DNA from: Rhodoferax sp.
GTDB lineage: Bacteria; Pseudomonadota; Gammaproteobacteria; Burkholderiales; Burkholderiaceae_C
DNA: 17,081 nucleotides
NCBI GenBank assembly: GCA_020048795.1
Contig: JAIFMA010000058.1
Span: 1-17,081 of the forward strand
Direction: 5' to 3'
Shown here: piece by piece, positions 8,220 through 16,053 of the stretch
How the letters are laid out: every line of letters begins with the position of its first letter
Numbering within the stretch: the first letter of the stretch is position 1
Notes under the pieces: model-generated
Databases searched by the model: none
The model's input: only the letters and a program-made list of their open reading frames with translations
What the model was told of the DNA's origin: nothing
Translations under genes and position numbers: made by a program

Positions 8220-8753
8220 ATGTCTACCCCAACTTCAAAACCTGTTGACAGCACATGTAAAGGTGCTTTTTCACTGAAGGACTTTCTGTCGAGTTTCTTT
8301 TTGATTGAGCTACTCAAAGGCATGCACCTGACCGGTAAATATGCATTCCGAAGCAAGATTACGCTGGAATATCCGGAAGAAAAGACACCTTTGTCACCGC
8401 GGTTCCGCGGTCTGCACGCTTTGCGTCGTTATGAGAACGGAGAAGAGCGTTGTATTGCCTGCAAGCTCTGTGAAGCCGTTTGCCCAGCCATGGCCATCAC
8501 CATCGAGTCCGACGTTCGGACAGATGGATCTCGACGAACAACCCGTTATGACATTGATCTAACCAAATGCATTTTTTGTGGATTTTGTGAGGAAAGTTGC
8601 CCGGTGGATTCGATAGTGGAAACCAACATTCTGGAATACCACGGTGAGCAACGCGGCGATCTTTACTTCACTAAAGCAATGTTGTTGGCAATTGGTGATC
8701 GATATGAGCCGGAAATTGCGGCCAACAAGCTGTCCGATGCCAAATACCGTTGA
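8220..8753 (+). CDS. nuoI: NADH-quinone oxidoreductase subunit I (clusters N6a and N6b)
   Basis: NuoI (177 residues) is the 8Fe-ferredoxin-like subunit that passes electrons from NuoG to NuoB. Two CxxCxxCxxxC motifs supply the ligands: C78, C81, C84, C88 (RCIACKLCEAVCP) and C117, C120, C123, C127 (KCIFCGFCEESCP). An amphipathic N-terminal helix region (FSLKDFLSSFFLIELLKGM, 17-35) fits attachment to the membrane arm. The first 15 residues are polar and variable. The ATG at 8220 lies 12 nt after nuoH, with a weak AGAG ribosome binding site. Confidence 0.97.
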   Translation: MSTPTSKPVDSTCKGAFSLKDFLSSFFLIELLKGMHLTGKYAFRSKITLEYPEEKTPLSPRFRGLHALRRYENGEERCIACKLCEAVCPAMAITIESDVRTDGSRRTTRYDIDLTKCIFCGFCEESCPVDSIVETNILEYHGEQRGDLYFTKAMLLAIGDRYEPEIAANKLSDAKYR

Positions 8754-8778
8754 TCCGTCGTAAGAAAGAATCTGAATC

Positions 8779-9438
8779 ATGAGTGTCACGACCGGTCTGT
8801 TTTACCTGTTTTCAGTTGTGTTGTTGTTTGCAGCGTTTCGTGTCATCACGGCGCGTAATCCTGTTTATGCTGTTTTGTATCTTGTTCTGACTTTCTTTCA
8901 GGCTTCTATGGTCTGGATGTTGTTAAAGGCAGAATTTTTGTCGCTTTCCCTGGTGCTGGTGTATGTCGGTGCCGTGATGGTGCTGTTCCTTTTTGTGGTG
9001 ATGATGCTCGATGTCAATCTTGAGAGTTTGCGGGTTGGCTTTTGGAAGCATTTTCCCCTGGCTGCCGTGGTGGGCATTTTTATCAGCCTGGAAATGTCGG
9101 CAGTTTTGATGGGTGGCTTTCGTGTCAGTACAGAGCCGAATGTGGTCGGTGCGCTTGCCAAACCCGGGGTCGGTGTTTCCAACACGCGTGAGCTCGGCAA
9201 ATTGCTCTATACCGAATATTTGTATCCATTGGAAGTGGCTGCCGCGATTCTTCTGGTGGCCATGATTGCTGCAATTGCCCTGACGTTACGGCACCGAAAG
9301 GAAAGCAAGGCAATCAATGCAGCTGACCAGGTGCACGTGAAAGCCAGCGACCGGATGACTGTAGTGAAACTGGATGCTACCCGGCCGGCAGTGGAATCGA
9401 ATGAAACGCAAGCACCATCTGCAGGGAGCAAGGCATGA
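8779..9438 (+). CDS. nuoJ: NADH-quinone oxidoreductase subunit J
   Basis: NuoJ (219 residues) is a membrane subunit lying against NuoK and NuoA; its helix 3 takes part in the conformational changes of coupling. Five hydrophobic segments can be made out. The conserved helix-3 stretch is EFLSLSLVLVYVGAVMVLF at 52-70, followed by LFVVMMLD. After the last membrane helix (about 158-175) comes a hydrophilic tail of about 35-40 residues rich in charged and small residues, likely cytoplasmic and variable. The gap from nuoI is 25 nt with a purine-rich AAGAAAGAA before the start. The stop overlaps the nuoK ATG. Confidence 0.96.
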   Translation: MSVTTGLFYLFSVVLLFAAFRVITARNPVYAVLYLVLTFFQASMVWMLLKAEFLSLSLVLVYVGAVMVLFLFVVMMLDVNLESLRVGFWKHFPLAAVVGIFISLEMSAVLMGGFRVSTEPNVVGALAKPGVGVSNTRELGKLLYTEYLYPLEVAAAILLVAMIAAIALTLRHRKESKAINAADQVHVKASDRMTVVKLDATRPAVESNETQAPSAGSKA

Positions 9439-9743
9439 CGCTGTCACTGGGCCATTTTTTGTCACTAGGTGCCATTCTGTTTGCGCTGTCTGTTGTGGGT
9501 ATTTTCCTCAACCGAAAAAATCTGATCGTGTTGATGATGGCGATTGAACTTATGTTGCTTGCTGTCAATACCAATTTTGTTGCCTTTTCCTACTACCTAG
9601 GCGACTTGAATGGTCAGATTTTTGTGTTCTTTGTTCTCACTGTGGCGGCGGCAGAGGCTGCGATTGGACTGGCCATACTGGTTCTGCTATTTCGCAATAA
9701 GGCGAATATCAATGTTGACGAACTTGATTCGTTGAAAGGCTAG
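9435..9743 (+). CDS. nuoK: NADH-quinone oxidoreductase subunit K
   Basis: NuoK (102 residues) is the small three-helix membrane subunit, homologous to MrpC of antiporters. It carries two buried glutamates of the proton pathway: E38 (in MAIELML) in helix 2 and E74 (in AAAEAAIGLA) in helix 3, matching E36 and E72 of E. coli NuoK. The length is as expected. The start codon shares an ATGA overlap with the end of nuoJ, a compact arrangement that suggests coupled translation and matched amounts of the two subunits. Confidence 0.97.
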   Translation: MTLSLGHFLSLGAILFALSVVGIFLNRKNLIVLMMAIELMLLAVNTNFVAFSYYLGDLNGQIFVFFVLTVAAAEAAIGLAILVLLFRNKANINVDELDSLKG

Positions 9744-9748
9744 TCAAA

Positions 9749-11761
9749 ATGAGTCAAGCCCTTTCTCTAACAACGCTTCTGGCCATTCCTCTGGCCCCTT
9801 TGATTGGTGCCATTTCCGCCGGTGTTTGGGGGACAAAGTTTGGCGGCAATCTCATCGGCAGGCGCATGTCCCACACGCTCGCTATATTGGGCGTGTTGAT
9901 CGCGTTCATTTTGTCAGCTGCCACCCTGAAGAGTGTTGCGGAGGGAGCGCGCTTCAATGAGACCGTTTACACCTGGATGGTGCTTGGCGGCCTGAAAATG
10001 GAGATTGGTTTTTTGGTCGATGGACTGACTGCCATGATGATGTGTGTCGTCAGTTTTGTGTCGCTGATGGTTCACATCTACACCGTGGGCTACATGGAAG
10101 AGGATGAAGGTTACAACCGATTTTTCGCCTATATTTCTTTGTTCACCTTTTCCATGTTGATGCTGGTGATGAGCAACAACATGCTTCAGCTGTTTTTTGG
10201 TTGGGAAGCGGTAGGACTGGTTTCCTATTTGCTGATTGGATTCTGGTTCAATAAGCCGACAGCAATTTTTGCCAACATGAAAGCTTTCTTGGTTAATCGG
10301 GTTGGTGATTTTGGCTTTATTCTGGGAATTGGCTTACTGGCCGCTTACGCGGGTTCGCTCAATTACACCGAGGTGTTTGCTAGGTCTGCCGAACTATCCA
10401 AGTTAATGTTACCGGGTACTGACTGGATGCTCATCACGGTAGCATGCATCTGTTTGTTTATAGGAGCCATGGGTAAATCGGCGCAGTTTCCTCTGCACGT
10501 CTGGTTGCCTGACTCTATGGAAGGTCCAACACCGATTTCGGCATTGATTCATGCCGCAACCATGGTGACTGCGGGTATTTTTATGGTCGCAAGAATGTCG
10601 CCCTTGTTTGAATTGAGTGATGTCGCGCTCAACTTCATTCTGGTCATAGGTGCTATCACTGCGCTGTTCATGGGCTTCTTGGGTATTATCCAGAATGACA
10701 TCAAGCGGGTTGTGGCTTATTCAACCTTGTCACAACTCGGATACATGACGGTTGCGCTGGGGGCGTCCGCTTACTCGGTGGCCGTGTTTCATTTGATGAC
10801 GCACGCCTTTTTCAAGGCTTTGTTGTTTTTGGCGGCCGGCTCAGTCATCATGGGGGTGCATCACAATCAGGATATTCGCTGGATGGGTGGCTTGCGCAAA
10901 TACATGCCCATTACCTGGATGACTTCACTTCTAGGCTCACTGGCGCTGATTGGCACACCGTTTTTCTCCGGTTTTTATTCCAAGGACGAGATCATCATGG
11001 CCGTCCATGCGAGTCACTTGCCGGCCTCAGGTTTTGCTTATTTTGCTGTGTTGGCTGGTGTGTTTGTAACCGCCTTTTATTCGTTCCGGATGTACTTCTT
11101 GGTATTTCATGGACGTGAGCGCTTTGATCAGAATCCGGACACCCACCACGGCCATGATCATGGTCAAGATGATGCACATCATAAGCCTAATGAGTCGCCC
11201 TGGGTGGTGACTGTTCCGTTGATCCTTCTGGCAATTCCTTCGGTCGTTATAGGCTACATCACAATTGGACCGATGCTTTTTGGCGATTTTCTCAAAGACT
11301 CAATCTTGATAGATTCCGAAATCCACAAGGCACTGGAAGTTCTTCGTGAAGAGTTTCATGGCCCGGTTCAGTTGGCCGTGCATGGCCTGTCTGCTGCACC
11401 ATTCTGGCTGGCACTCTCTGGTGTGGTCTGTGCCTACTACATGTACATGGTCAATCCTGCCTTGCCAGCAGCCATCAAGCGAGGCGTTACACCGTTGTTC
11501 AATTTGCTGGAAAACAAGTATTACATGGACTGGTTTAACGAGAATGTTCTTGCTCGTGGAGCACGCGGACTTGGCGTGGCTTTATGGAAAGTTGGTGATC
11601 AAGCCTTGATTGATGGCGCGTGCGTGAATGGATCGTGGCGCATTGTTGGTTGGGTTTCTGGCGTGATCCGCAAAGTGCAGACTGGGTACTTGTACGACTA
11701 TGCCTTGACCATGGTGCTTGGTGTTTTTGTTTTGATGACGTATTTCGTCTGGCTCAAATAG
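9749..11761 (+). CDS. nuoL: NADH-quinone oxidoreductase subunit L (antiporter-like)
   Basis: NuoL (670 residues) is the distal antiporter-like proton pump. It has about 14 core helices followed by a C-terminal lateral helix along the membrane arm and a final helix (about 650-668). Key residues are E153 in FFGWEAVGLVSY (helix 5) and K243 in GAMGKSAQFPLHVWLPD (helix 7), followed by the MEGPTPISALIHAATMV segment of the broken helix. A His-rich polar loop at 466-478 (HHGHDHGQDDAHH) lies between two hydrophobic segments. The start ATG at 9749 follows nuoK by 5 nt with AAAGG upstream. The gap to nuoM is 13 nt. Confidence 0.97.
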   Translation: MSQALSLTTLLAIPLAPLIGAISAGVWGTKFGGNLIGRRMSHTLAILGVLIAFILSAATLKSVAEGARFNETVYTWMVLGGLKMEIGFLVDGLTAMMMCVVSFVSLMVHIYTVGYMEEDEGYNRFFAYISLFTFSMLMLVMSNNMLQLFFGWEAVGLVSYLLIGFWFNKPTAIFANMKAFLVNRVGDFGFILGIGLLAAYAGSLNYTEVFARSAELSKLMLPGTDWMLITVACICLFIGAMGKSAQFPLHVWLPDSMEGPTPISALIHAATMVTAGIFMVARMSPLFELSDVALNFILVIGAITALFMGFLGIIQNDIKRVVAYSTLSQLGYMTVALGASAYSVAVFHLMTHAFFKALLFLAAGSVIMGVHHNQDIRWMGGLRKYMPITWMTSLLGSLALIGTPFFSGFYSKDEIIMAVHASHLPASGFAYFAVLAGVFVTAFYSFRMYFLVFHGRERFDQNPDTHHGHDHGQDDAHHKPNESPWVVTVPLILLAIPSVVIGYITIGPMLFGDFLKDSILIDSEIHKALEVLREEFHGPVQLAVHGLSAAPFWLALSGVVCAYYMYMVNPALPAAIKRGVTPLFNLLENKYYMDWFNENVLARGARGLGVALWKVGDQALIDGACVNGSWRIVGWVSGVIRKVQTGYLYDYALTMVLGVFVLMTYFVWLK

Positions 11762-11774
11762 GAGAAATATAAAA

Positions 11775-13250
11775 ATGGGTTTGTTGAGCCTGGCTATTTG
11801 GACACCAATTCTGTTTGGTGTCGTGTTGCTTGCGTTGGGGCGTGACGATCAGGCACCGACAGTTCGCTGGATTGCTTTGATCGGTGCTCTGGTCAGTTTG
11901 TTGGTTACCTTGCCTCTTTACACCAAGTTTGATGTAACGACTGCAGCGATGCAGTTTGGTGAGATGTCGCCGTGGATCGAACGTTTTAATGTCAACTATC
12001 ACCTTGGGATTGATGGCATCTCCATTTGGTTTGTGTTGCTTACAGCATTCATTAATCTTGTGGTGGTTATCGCTGGATGGGAAGTAATCACTAGCCGTGT
12101 AAATCAGTACATGGGGGCATTCTTGATTTTAAGCGGTTTGATGATCGGCGTTTTTTGCGCAATTGATGGCTTGTTGTTTTTCGTGTTTTTTGAGGCAACA
12201 CTGATTCCGATGTATCTGATCATTGGTGTTTGGGGTGGACCCAACAAGATTTATGCGGCCTTCAAGTTTTTCTTGTATACACTTTTGGGCTCATTGTTGA
12301 TGCTGATTGCCCTGATTTATCTGTATAACATCTCTGGCGGAAGCTTTGAGTTGGTCGTTTGGCACAAACTCAAAATCGGTCAAAGTGAGCAGACGCTTCT
12401 GTTTTTTGCCTTTTTGGCGGCTTTTGCAGTCAAGGTTCCCATGTGGCCGGTTCACACTTGGTTACCTGATGTCCACGTCGAGGCTCCGACGGGCGGTTCG
12501 GCTGTGCTTGCAGCCATCATGCTCAAGTTGGGTGCTTATGGTTTCCTGAGGTTTTCCTTGCCAGTCACGCCAGATGCTTCGCGTGAATGGGCTGGTTTGA
12601 TGATTGGTCTTTCGTTGGCTGCCGTGATCTATGTTGGACTGGTCACCATGGTGCAGAAAGACATGAAGAAACTGGTGGCTTATTCGTCGATCGCGCACAT
12701 GGGTTTTGTTACTCTGGGCTTTTTTGTGTTTAGTGATCTCGGCGTTGCCGGTGGCATTGTCCAGATGATTTCACACGGATTTGTCTCCGCTGCCATGTTT
12801 CTCGGCATTGGGGTGTTGTATGACCGGATGCATTCGCGTGAGATTGCGAGCTATGGCGGTGTCATCAATACGATGCCCAAGTTCACCGCATTTGCCTTGT
12901 TGTTTTTCATGGCTAATTGCGGATTGCCTGGAACGGCCGGTTTTGTCGGCGAGTGGATGGTTATTTTGGGTGCGGTTAAGTTTAACTTCTGGGTTGGAAT
13001 GGCATCTGCCACAGCTTTGATTTTTGGAGCGGCCTACTCACTCTGGATGTTCAAGCGTGTCTATCTGGGCCCTGTGGCGAATGATCATGTCAAAAAGCTT
13101 GCCGACATTAATTCACGCGAATTCTTTTTCCTGAGCTTGCTGGCGATTGCAGTTTTGTACATGGGGGTGTATCCCAAGCCGTTCACGGATGTTATGGATG
13201 TTTCGGTTGCCGAGTTGCTTAAACACGTCGCGCTGTCAAAGTTGCATTGA
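11775..13250 (+). CDS. nuoM: NADH-quinone oxidoreductase subunit M (antiporter-like)
   Basis: NuoM (491 residues) is the middle antiporter-like proton pump. E140 (LLFFVFFEATLIPMY) and K220 (FAVKVPMWPVHTWLPD) match the essential helix-5 Glu and helix-7 Lys of the family; K251 (IMLKLGAYGF) is the further channel Lys. The VHVEAPTGGSAVLAAIMLK stretch is the NuoM version of the broken-helix motif. The start ATG follows a GGAG ribosome binding site that overlaps the nuoL stop, at good spacing. The length and about 14 predicted helices are normal. Confidence 0.97.
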   Translation: MGLLSLAIWTPILFGVVLLALGRDDQAPTVRWIALIGALVSLLVTLPLYTKFDVTTAAMQFGEMSPWIERFNVNYHLGIDGISIWFVLLTAFINLVVVIAGWEVITSRVNQYMGAFLILSGLMIGVFCAIDGLLFFVFFEATLIPMYLIIGVWGGPNKIYAAFKFFLYTLLGSLLMLIALIYLYNISGGSFELVVWHKLKIGQSEQTLLFFAFLAAFAVKVPMWPVHTWLPDVHVEAPTGGSAVLAAIMLKLGAYGFLRFSLPVTPDASREWAGLMIGLSLAAVIYVGLVTMVQKDMKKLVAYSSIAHMGFVTLGFFVFSDLGVAGGIVQMISHGFVSAAMFLGIGVLYDRMHSREIASYGGVINTMPKFTAFALLFFMANCGLPGTAGFVGEWMVILGAVKFNFWVGMASATALIFGAAYSLWMFKRVYLGPVANDHVKKLADINSREFFFLSLLAIAVLYMGVYPKPFTDVMDVSVAELLKHVALSKLH

Positions 13251-13287
13251 TTGCATTGCACGGATCACCTAGAGATAAGAGATTTAA

Positions 13288-14775
13288 ATGATTGACAAAC
13301 TAAGTCTGGTCGCGGTTTATCCCGAGATGCTCCTTTTGCTCATGGCTTGCGTGATTGCACTGTTTGATCTGGGTGTCAAGGATACCAATCGAACCCCCAC
13401 TTATATCTTGACGCTGTTCACTTTAGTCGCGGTTGCCGCCCTGCAGGCAAGTTATGCAAGTGTTGGCCAGACCATTTACGGATTCGGCAACATGGTCGTC
13501 AGTGACTCCCTGGGTAACTGGCTGAAGTGTTTTGCTTCTTTGGCAGTGATGGTCACCTTGATCTACGGGCGGGCCTATGCTTCGGGTCGGGACATGCTGC
13601 GTGGCGGTGAGTTGTTCACACTTAGTTTGTTCTCTCTGTTGGGCATGTTTGTCATGATTTCCGGAAACAACTTTCTGGTGATCTACATGGGGATCGAGTT
13701 GTTGACTTTGTCCAGTTACGCTTTGGTGGCGTTGCGTCGGGATAACGATGTTGCCATCGAAGCTGCCATGAAATACTTTGTGTTGGGGGCGTTGGCCTCG
13801 GGGTTTCTTCTTTATGGCATCTCGATGCTGTATGGCGCAACCGGTTCCCTTGATCTTCATGAAGTTTCCAAGGCCATCATGACCGGACATATCAAGCATG
13901 AGGTGCTGGTGTTTGGTACGGTGTTTGTCGTGGCTGGTTTGGCATTCAAGCTCGGTGTTGTGCCATTTCACATGTGGATACCCGATGTTTATCAAGGTGC
14001 ACCAACTGTGGTCACCTTGTTGATCGGTGGCGCACCAAAGCTGGCCGCCTTTGCGGTGGTGATTCGTTTGTTGGTGGAGGGCATGTCTCCTCTCGCGTTC
14101 GACTGGCAACAGATGCTAATGTTCTTGTCAGTCGCTTCGCTGGCGATTGGTAATTTCGCTGCCATCGCGCAGACCAATATCAAACGAATGCTGGCTTTTT
14201 CGACGATCTCGCACATGGGTTTTGTTTTGATTGGGATGATGTCCGGGGTTGTGAATGGTCATCCAGAGGCCGCAGGGAACGCCTACGGATCGTCGATGTT
14301 TTATGTGATTTCCTATGTCCTAACAACAACTGCGAGCTTTGGCATCATTTTACTTTTATCTCGTCATGGATTCGAAAGCGAAGAAATATCGGATTTTTCC
14401 GGACTGAATCAGCGCAGTCCCTTTTACGCTGGCATTATGGCAATGTGCCTTTTTTCTCTGGCGGGTATTCCTCCCATGGTTGGTTTTTATGCAAAATTGG
14501 CGGTTTTGCAAGCATTGATTGCATCCGGTGATGGCTCTCACGTAGCCGTGGCAGTTTTTGCAGTCATGATGTCGTTAGTTGGCGCGTTCTATTATTTGCG
14601 CGTTATCAAGGTGATGTATTTTGATGATCCAATTACTGCCACTGCTGTCGCTGCACCGCTGGATGTGCGTGCTGTGCTGACACTCAACGGTGGTCTGCTT
14701 TTGTTTTTGGGCTTGCTGCCCGGGGGGTTGATGGCTCTGTGTGCGGATGCTGTTTACAAGATGTTGGCGAGTTAG
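13288..14775 (+). CDS. nuoN: NADH-quinone oxidoreductase subunit N (antiporter-like)
   Basis: NuoN (495 residues) is the antiporter-like subunit next to NuoK and the last gene of the nuo operon. E137 (IYMGIELLTLSSYALVAL) and K221 (LAFKLGVVPFHMWIPDVY) match the helix-5 Glu and helix-7 Lys. The YQGAPTVVTLLIGGAPKLAA stretch and TNIKRMLAFSTISHMGFVL are family hallmarks. It follows nuoM by 37 nt with the purine-rich leader GATAAGAGA before the ATG. No clear terminator follows it, and the Nudix gene begins 46 nt later. Confidence 0.97.
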   Translation: MIDKLSLVAVYPEMLLLLMACVIALFDLGVKDTNRTPTYILTLFTLVAVAALQASYASVGQTIYGFGNMVVSDSLGNWLKCFASLAVMVTLIYGRAYASGRDMLRGGELFTLSLFSLLGMFVMISGNNFLVIYMGIELLTLSSYALVALRRDNDVAIEAAMKYFVLGALASGFLLYGISMLYGATGSLDLHEVSKAIMTGHIKHEVLVFGTVFVVAGLAFKLGVVPFHMWIPDVYQGAPTVVTLLIGGAPKLAAFAVVIRLLVEGMSPLAFDWQQMLMFLSVASLAIGNFAAIAQTNIKRMLAFSTISHMGFVLIGMMSGVVNGHPEAAGNAYGSSMFYVISYVLTTTASFGIILLLSRHGFESEEISDFSGLNQRSPFYAGIMAMCLFSLAGIPPMVGFYAKLAVLQALIASGDGSHVAVAVFAVMMSLVGAFYYLRVIKVMYFDDPITATAVAAPLDVRAVLTLNGGLLLFLGLLPGGLMALCADAVYKMLAS

Positions 14776-14821
14776 TCGGTAGAATTTTTGGACATCTTTG
14801 TTTTCCGGTTTCAAAGCTTCT

Positions 14822-15400
14822 ATGAAACATTTGGTCGAAATAAAGACGGGTAGCACGGAGTTGTTTCGCGGGGAGTTTCTGCACGCGTTTCGCGACACCG
14901 TGGAGCTTCCCAATGGTAGGTCTGCATCTAGGGAGTACGTGCGTCACCCAGGAGCGGTCATGATTGTCCCCATCGTGGAAAATGTCGATGGCGGCTGGCA
15001 ACTCGTGATGGAGCGGCAGTTTCGGTATCCGGTTGGTCAGGTGGTGGTTGAATTTCCAGCTGGGAAAGTTGATCCCGGTGAGGAGTCACTTGATTGTGCA
15101 AAGCGCGAGTTACGTGAAGAGACCGGTTATTTTGCAACTTCCTGGGGATTTGCTGGCACCTTGCACCCGGTTGTTTCATATTCTACTGAGCGGATTGATA
15201 TTTGGTTTGCACGAGGTTTGACTCTTGGCGAGCAAGATTTGGACGAAGGTGAGCTGGTGGATGTATTCACCGCTACCCCAGCTCAATTGCTTGAATGGTG
15301 TCGCAACGGAACGGTGACCGATGCGAAAACACTGATTGCAGCACTTTGGTTGCAGAACCTTGTTGCGGGTACCTGGTCTCTTGAATGGTTGGGTGGGTAG
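14822..15400 (+). CDS. Nudix hydrolase, ADP-ribose pyrophosphatase type
   Basis: The 192-residue product has a perfect Nudix box (GX5EX7REUXEEXGU): G81 and E87, then R95-E96, E99-E100 and G102-Y103 (sequence GKVDPGE, later RELREETGY). The catalytic acids that bind Mg2+ are therefore intact. The upstream REYVRHPGAVMIVP and the VVVEFPAGKVDPGE run fit the ADP-ribose pyrophosphatase branch, which splits ADP-ribose to AMP and ribose 5-phosphate; exact substrate is inferred, not shown. I chose ATG 14822, since MKHLVE fits relatives as I recall them. An in-frame TTG at 14798 would add 8 residues. Lying after nuoN on the same strand, it may share the operon transcript, and ADP-ribose is a breakdown product of NAD. 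Confidence 0.92.
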   Translation: MKHLVEIKTGSTELFRGEFLHAFRDTVELPNGRSASREYVRHPGAVMIVPIVENVDGGWQLVMERQFRYPVGQVVVEFPAGKVDPGEESLDCAKRELREETGYFATSWGFAGTLHPVVSYSTERIDIWFARGLTLGEQDLDEGELVDVFTATPAQLLEWCRNGTVTDAKTLIAALWLQNLVAGTWSLEWLGG

Positions 15401-15687
15401 CGAACGCTGTTTTCCGGCTCGTCATTGACTGTATTTGGCTGAAAAATGGCAGACTTTTTTTGATGTACTTGCCTTGGCTTTTGCAAAAAGTGGTGGGCGC
15501 GGGGTCAGCTCGACCAACCGATGCCATGACAACTGTCTATTGGCTCACTTGAGAGTCAGCTTGGCAGTGTTACCAGGCCAGTTTTTTCATCGCGGCCAAC
15601 GCTGTGTGGCTGCCGGTTTGAAAATGTCTGTTGATTTGCGGATAATGTGATAGCAAATGCCGCCAGCCGGGCATGATTCGGCCTTGG
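15401..15687 (+). other. Gene-free stretch between the Nudix gene and the IS remnant
   Basis: I see no supportable gene, RNA or strong terminator here. Open frames of 60-75 codons on both strands look random in composition and lack start signals. An imperfect ATGCC/GGCAT inverted repeat around 15658-15675 lies just outside the probable IS end. This stretch may be the decayed remainder of sequence that once joined the Nudix gene to its former neighbour. Confidence 0.5.
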
Positions 15688-15713
15688 GGGGAGTGTCAGG
15701 ATTTCTGTGTGCA
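15688..15713. repeat. Probable right terminal inverted repeat of the IS256-family remnant
   Basis: The plus strand reads GGGAGTGTCAGGATTTCTGT starting at 15688 and continues GTGCA. This resembles the GGGA-GTGTCA-(A/T-rich)-CTGTGT type of end seen, as I recall, in many IS256-family elements. It lies about 150 bp beyond the transposase stop codon, on the side where the right end should be. No second copy was found in the window, so the call rests on resemblance and position. Confidence 0.5.
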
Positions 15714-15795
15714 GGGCGGGTAAATGATAGCGAAGGTTTTCGGTATTTGAATTTGGAAATTTGAAAAATAGGCCCCTGCCAGGCCGCCGGAGGCC

Positions 15796-15834
15796 CCCCG
15801 GTTGTGCATGTACTCATGCACTAACCCATCGGGG
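15796..15834. repeat. Interrupted stem-loop in the IS remnant's 3' noncoding region
   Basis: A perfect 7-bp stem GTGCATG/CATGCAC (15804-15810 and 15815-15821) encloses the loop TACT. It is extended by GTT/AAC (15801-15803 with 15823-15825, one bulged T) and CCCCG/CGGGG (15796-15800 with 15830-15834, four unpaired bases). There is no U-run, so it is not a standard terminator. It could be a structural element of the IS end or chance. Confidence 0.55.
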
Positions 15835-15865
15835 CTTGCGTCGATTTTGTTGCCTGGCGTTGGCC

Positions 15866-16051
15866 TCATGACAGGTTGGCCTCCTGGATAAAACGCTCCT
15901 GGTAAAGAATGGCAAACTGATTCATCGCCGCCTTCCAGTGCGGCGCTGCCCGCGCCCAGTCCTTGGTGATGTTGCGCAGAGCCAGCCAAATCAACTTGGT
16001 TGCCGCTTCATCATTGGGGAAATGCCCTCGGGTTTTGAGGGTTTTGCGTAG
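15866..16051 (-). pseudogene. IS256-family transposase, C-terminal fragment
   Basis: Read on the minus strand, the frame ending in TGA (complement at 15866-15868) encodes about 61 residues: RLRKTLKTRGHFPNDEAA, then TKLIWLALRNITKDW, HWKAAMNQFAILYQERF and a short tail ending NLS. RTRGxFPNDEAAxKLxxLALRNI and W(K)AAxNQFAI are the conserved C-terminal end of IS256-family DDE transposases. In the same frame a TAG stop occurs at 16070-16072, just beyond where similarity ends. The usual length is about 400 residues, so more than 80 percent of the protein is missing, including the catalytic DDE residues. This is a dead fragment. Confidence 0.8.
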
Positions 16052-16053
16052 CC

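Larger units (their letters stand above)
15688..16052 (-). mobile_element. Remnant of an IS256-family insertion sequence (3' end only)
   Basis: The remnant consists of the C-terminal part of an IS256-type transposase, its 3' noncoding region and a probable right terminal inverted repeat. The left half, including the catalytic core of the transposase and the left inverted repeat, is missing: no matching inverted copy of the end sequence was found in the rest of the window. The inner edge is sharp, at about 16051-16054, where it meets a different transposase remnant. The element is not capable of moving by itself. Confidence 0.65.

Noticed and set aside
7712..8356. Open frame of 214 codons on the minus strand spanning nuoH and nuoI
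   Set aside because: It is antisense to two well-supported genes and shows no independent motif or ribosome binding site.
13423..14109. Open frame of 228 codons on the minus strand
   Set aside because: It is antisense to nuoN; the composition is shadow-like (His/Gln-rich) with no recognisable domain.
15398..15415. Terminator after the Nudix gene (AGCGAACGCT followed by GTTTT)
   Set aside because: The stem is only 3-4 bp with too short a loop for a stable rho-independent terminator.
15435..15650. Plus-strand frame of 71 codons after the Nudix gene
   Set aside because: It has no ribosome binding site, no recognisable motif and random-like composition.
15696..15989. Minus-strand frame of 97 codons overlapping the IS256 fragment
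   Set aside because: It is a different frame from the one carrying the clear IS256 C-terminal motifs, so it is a shadow.
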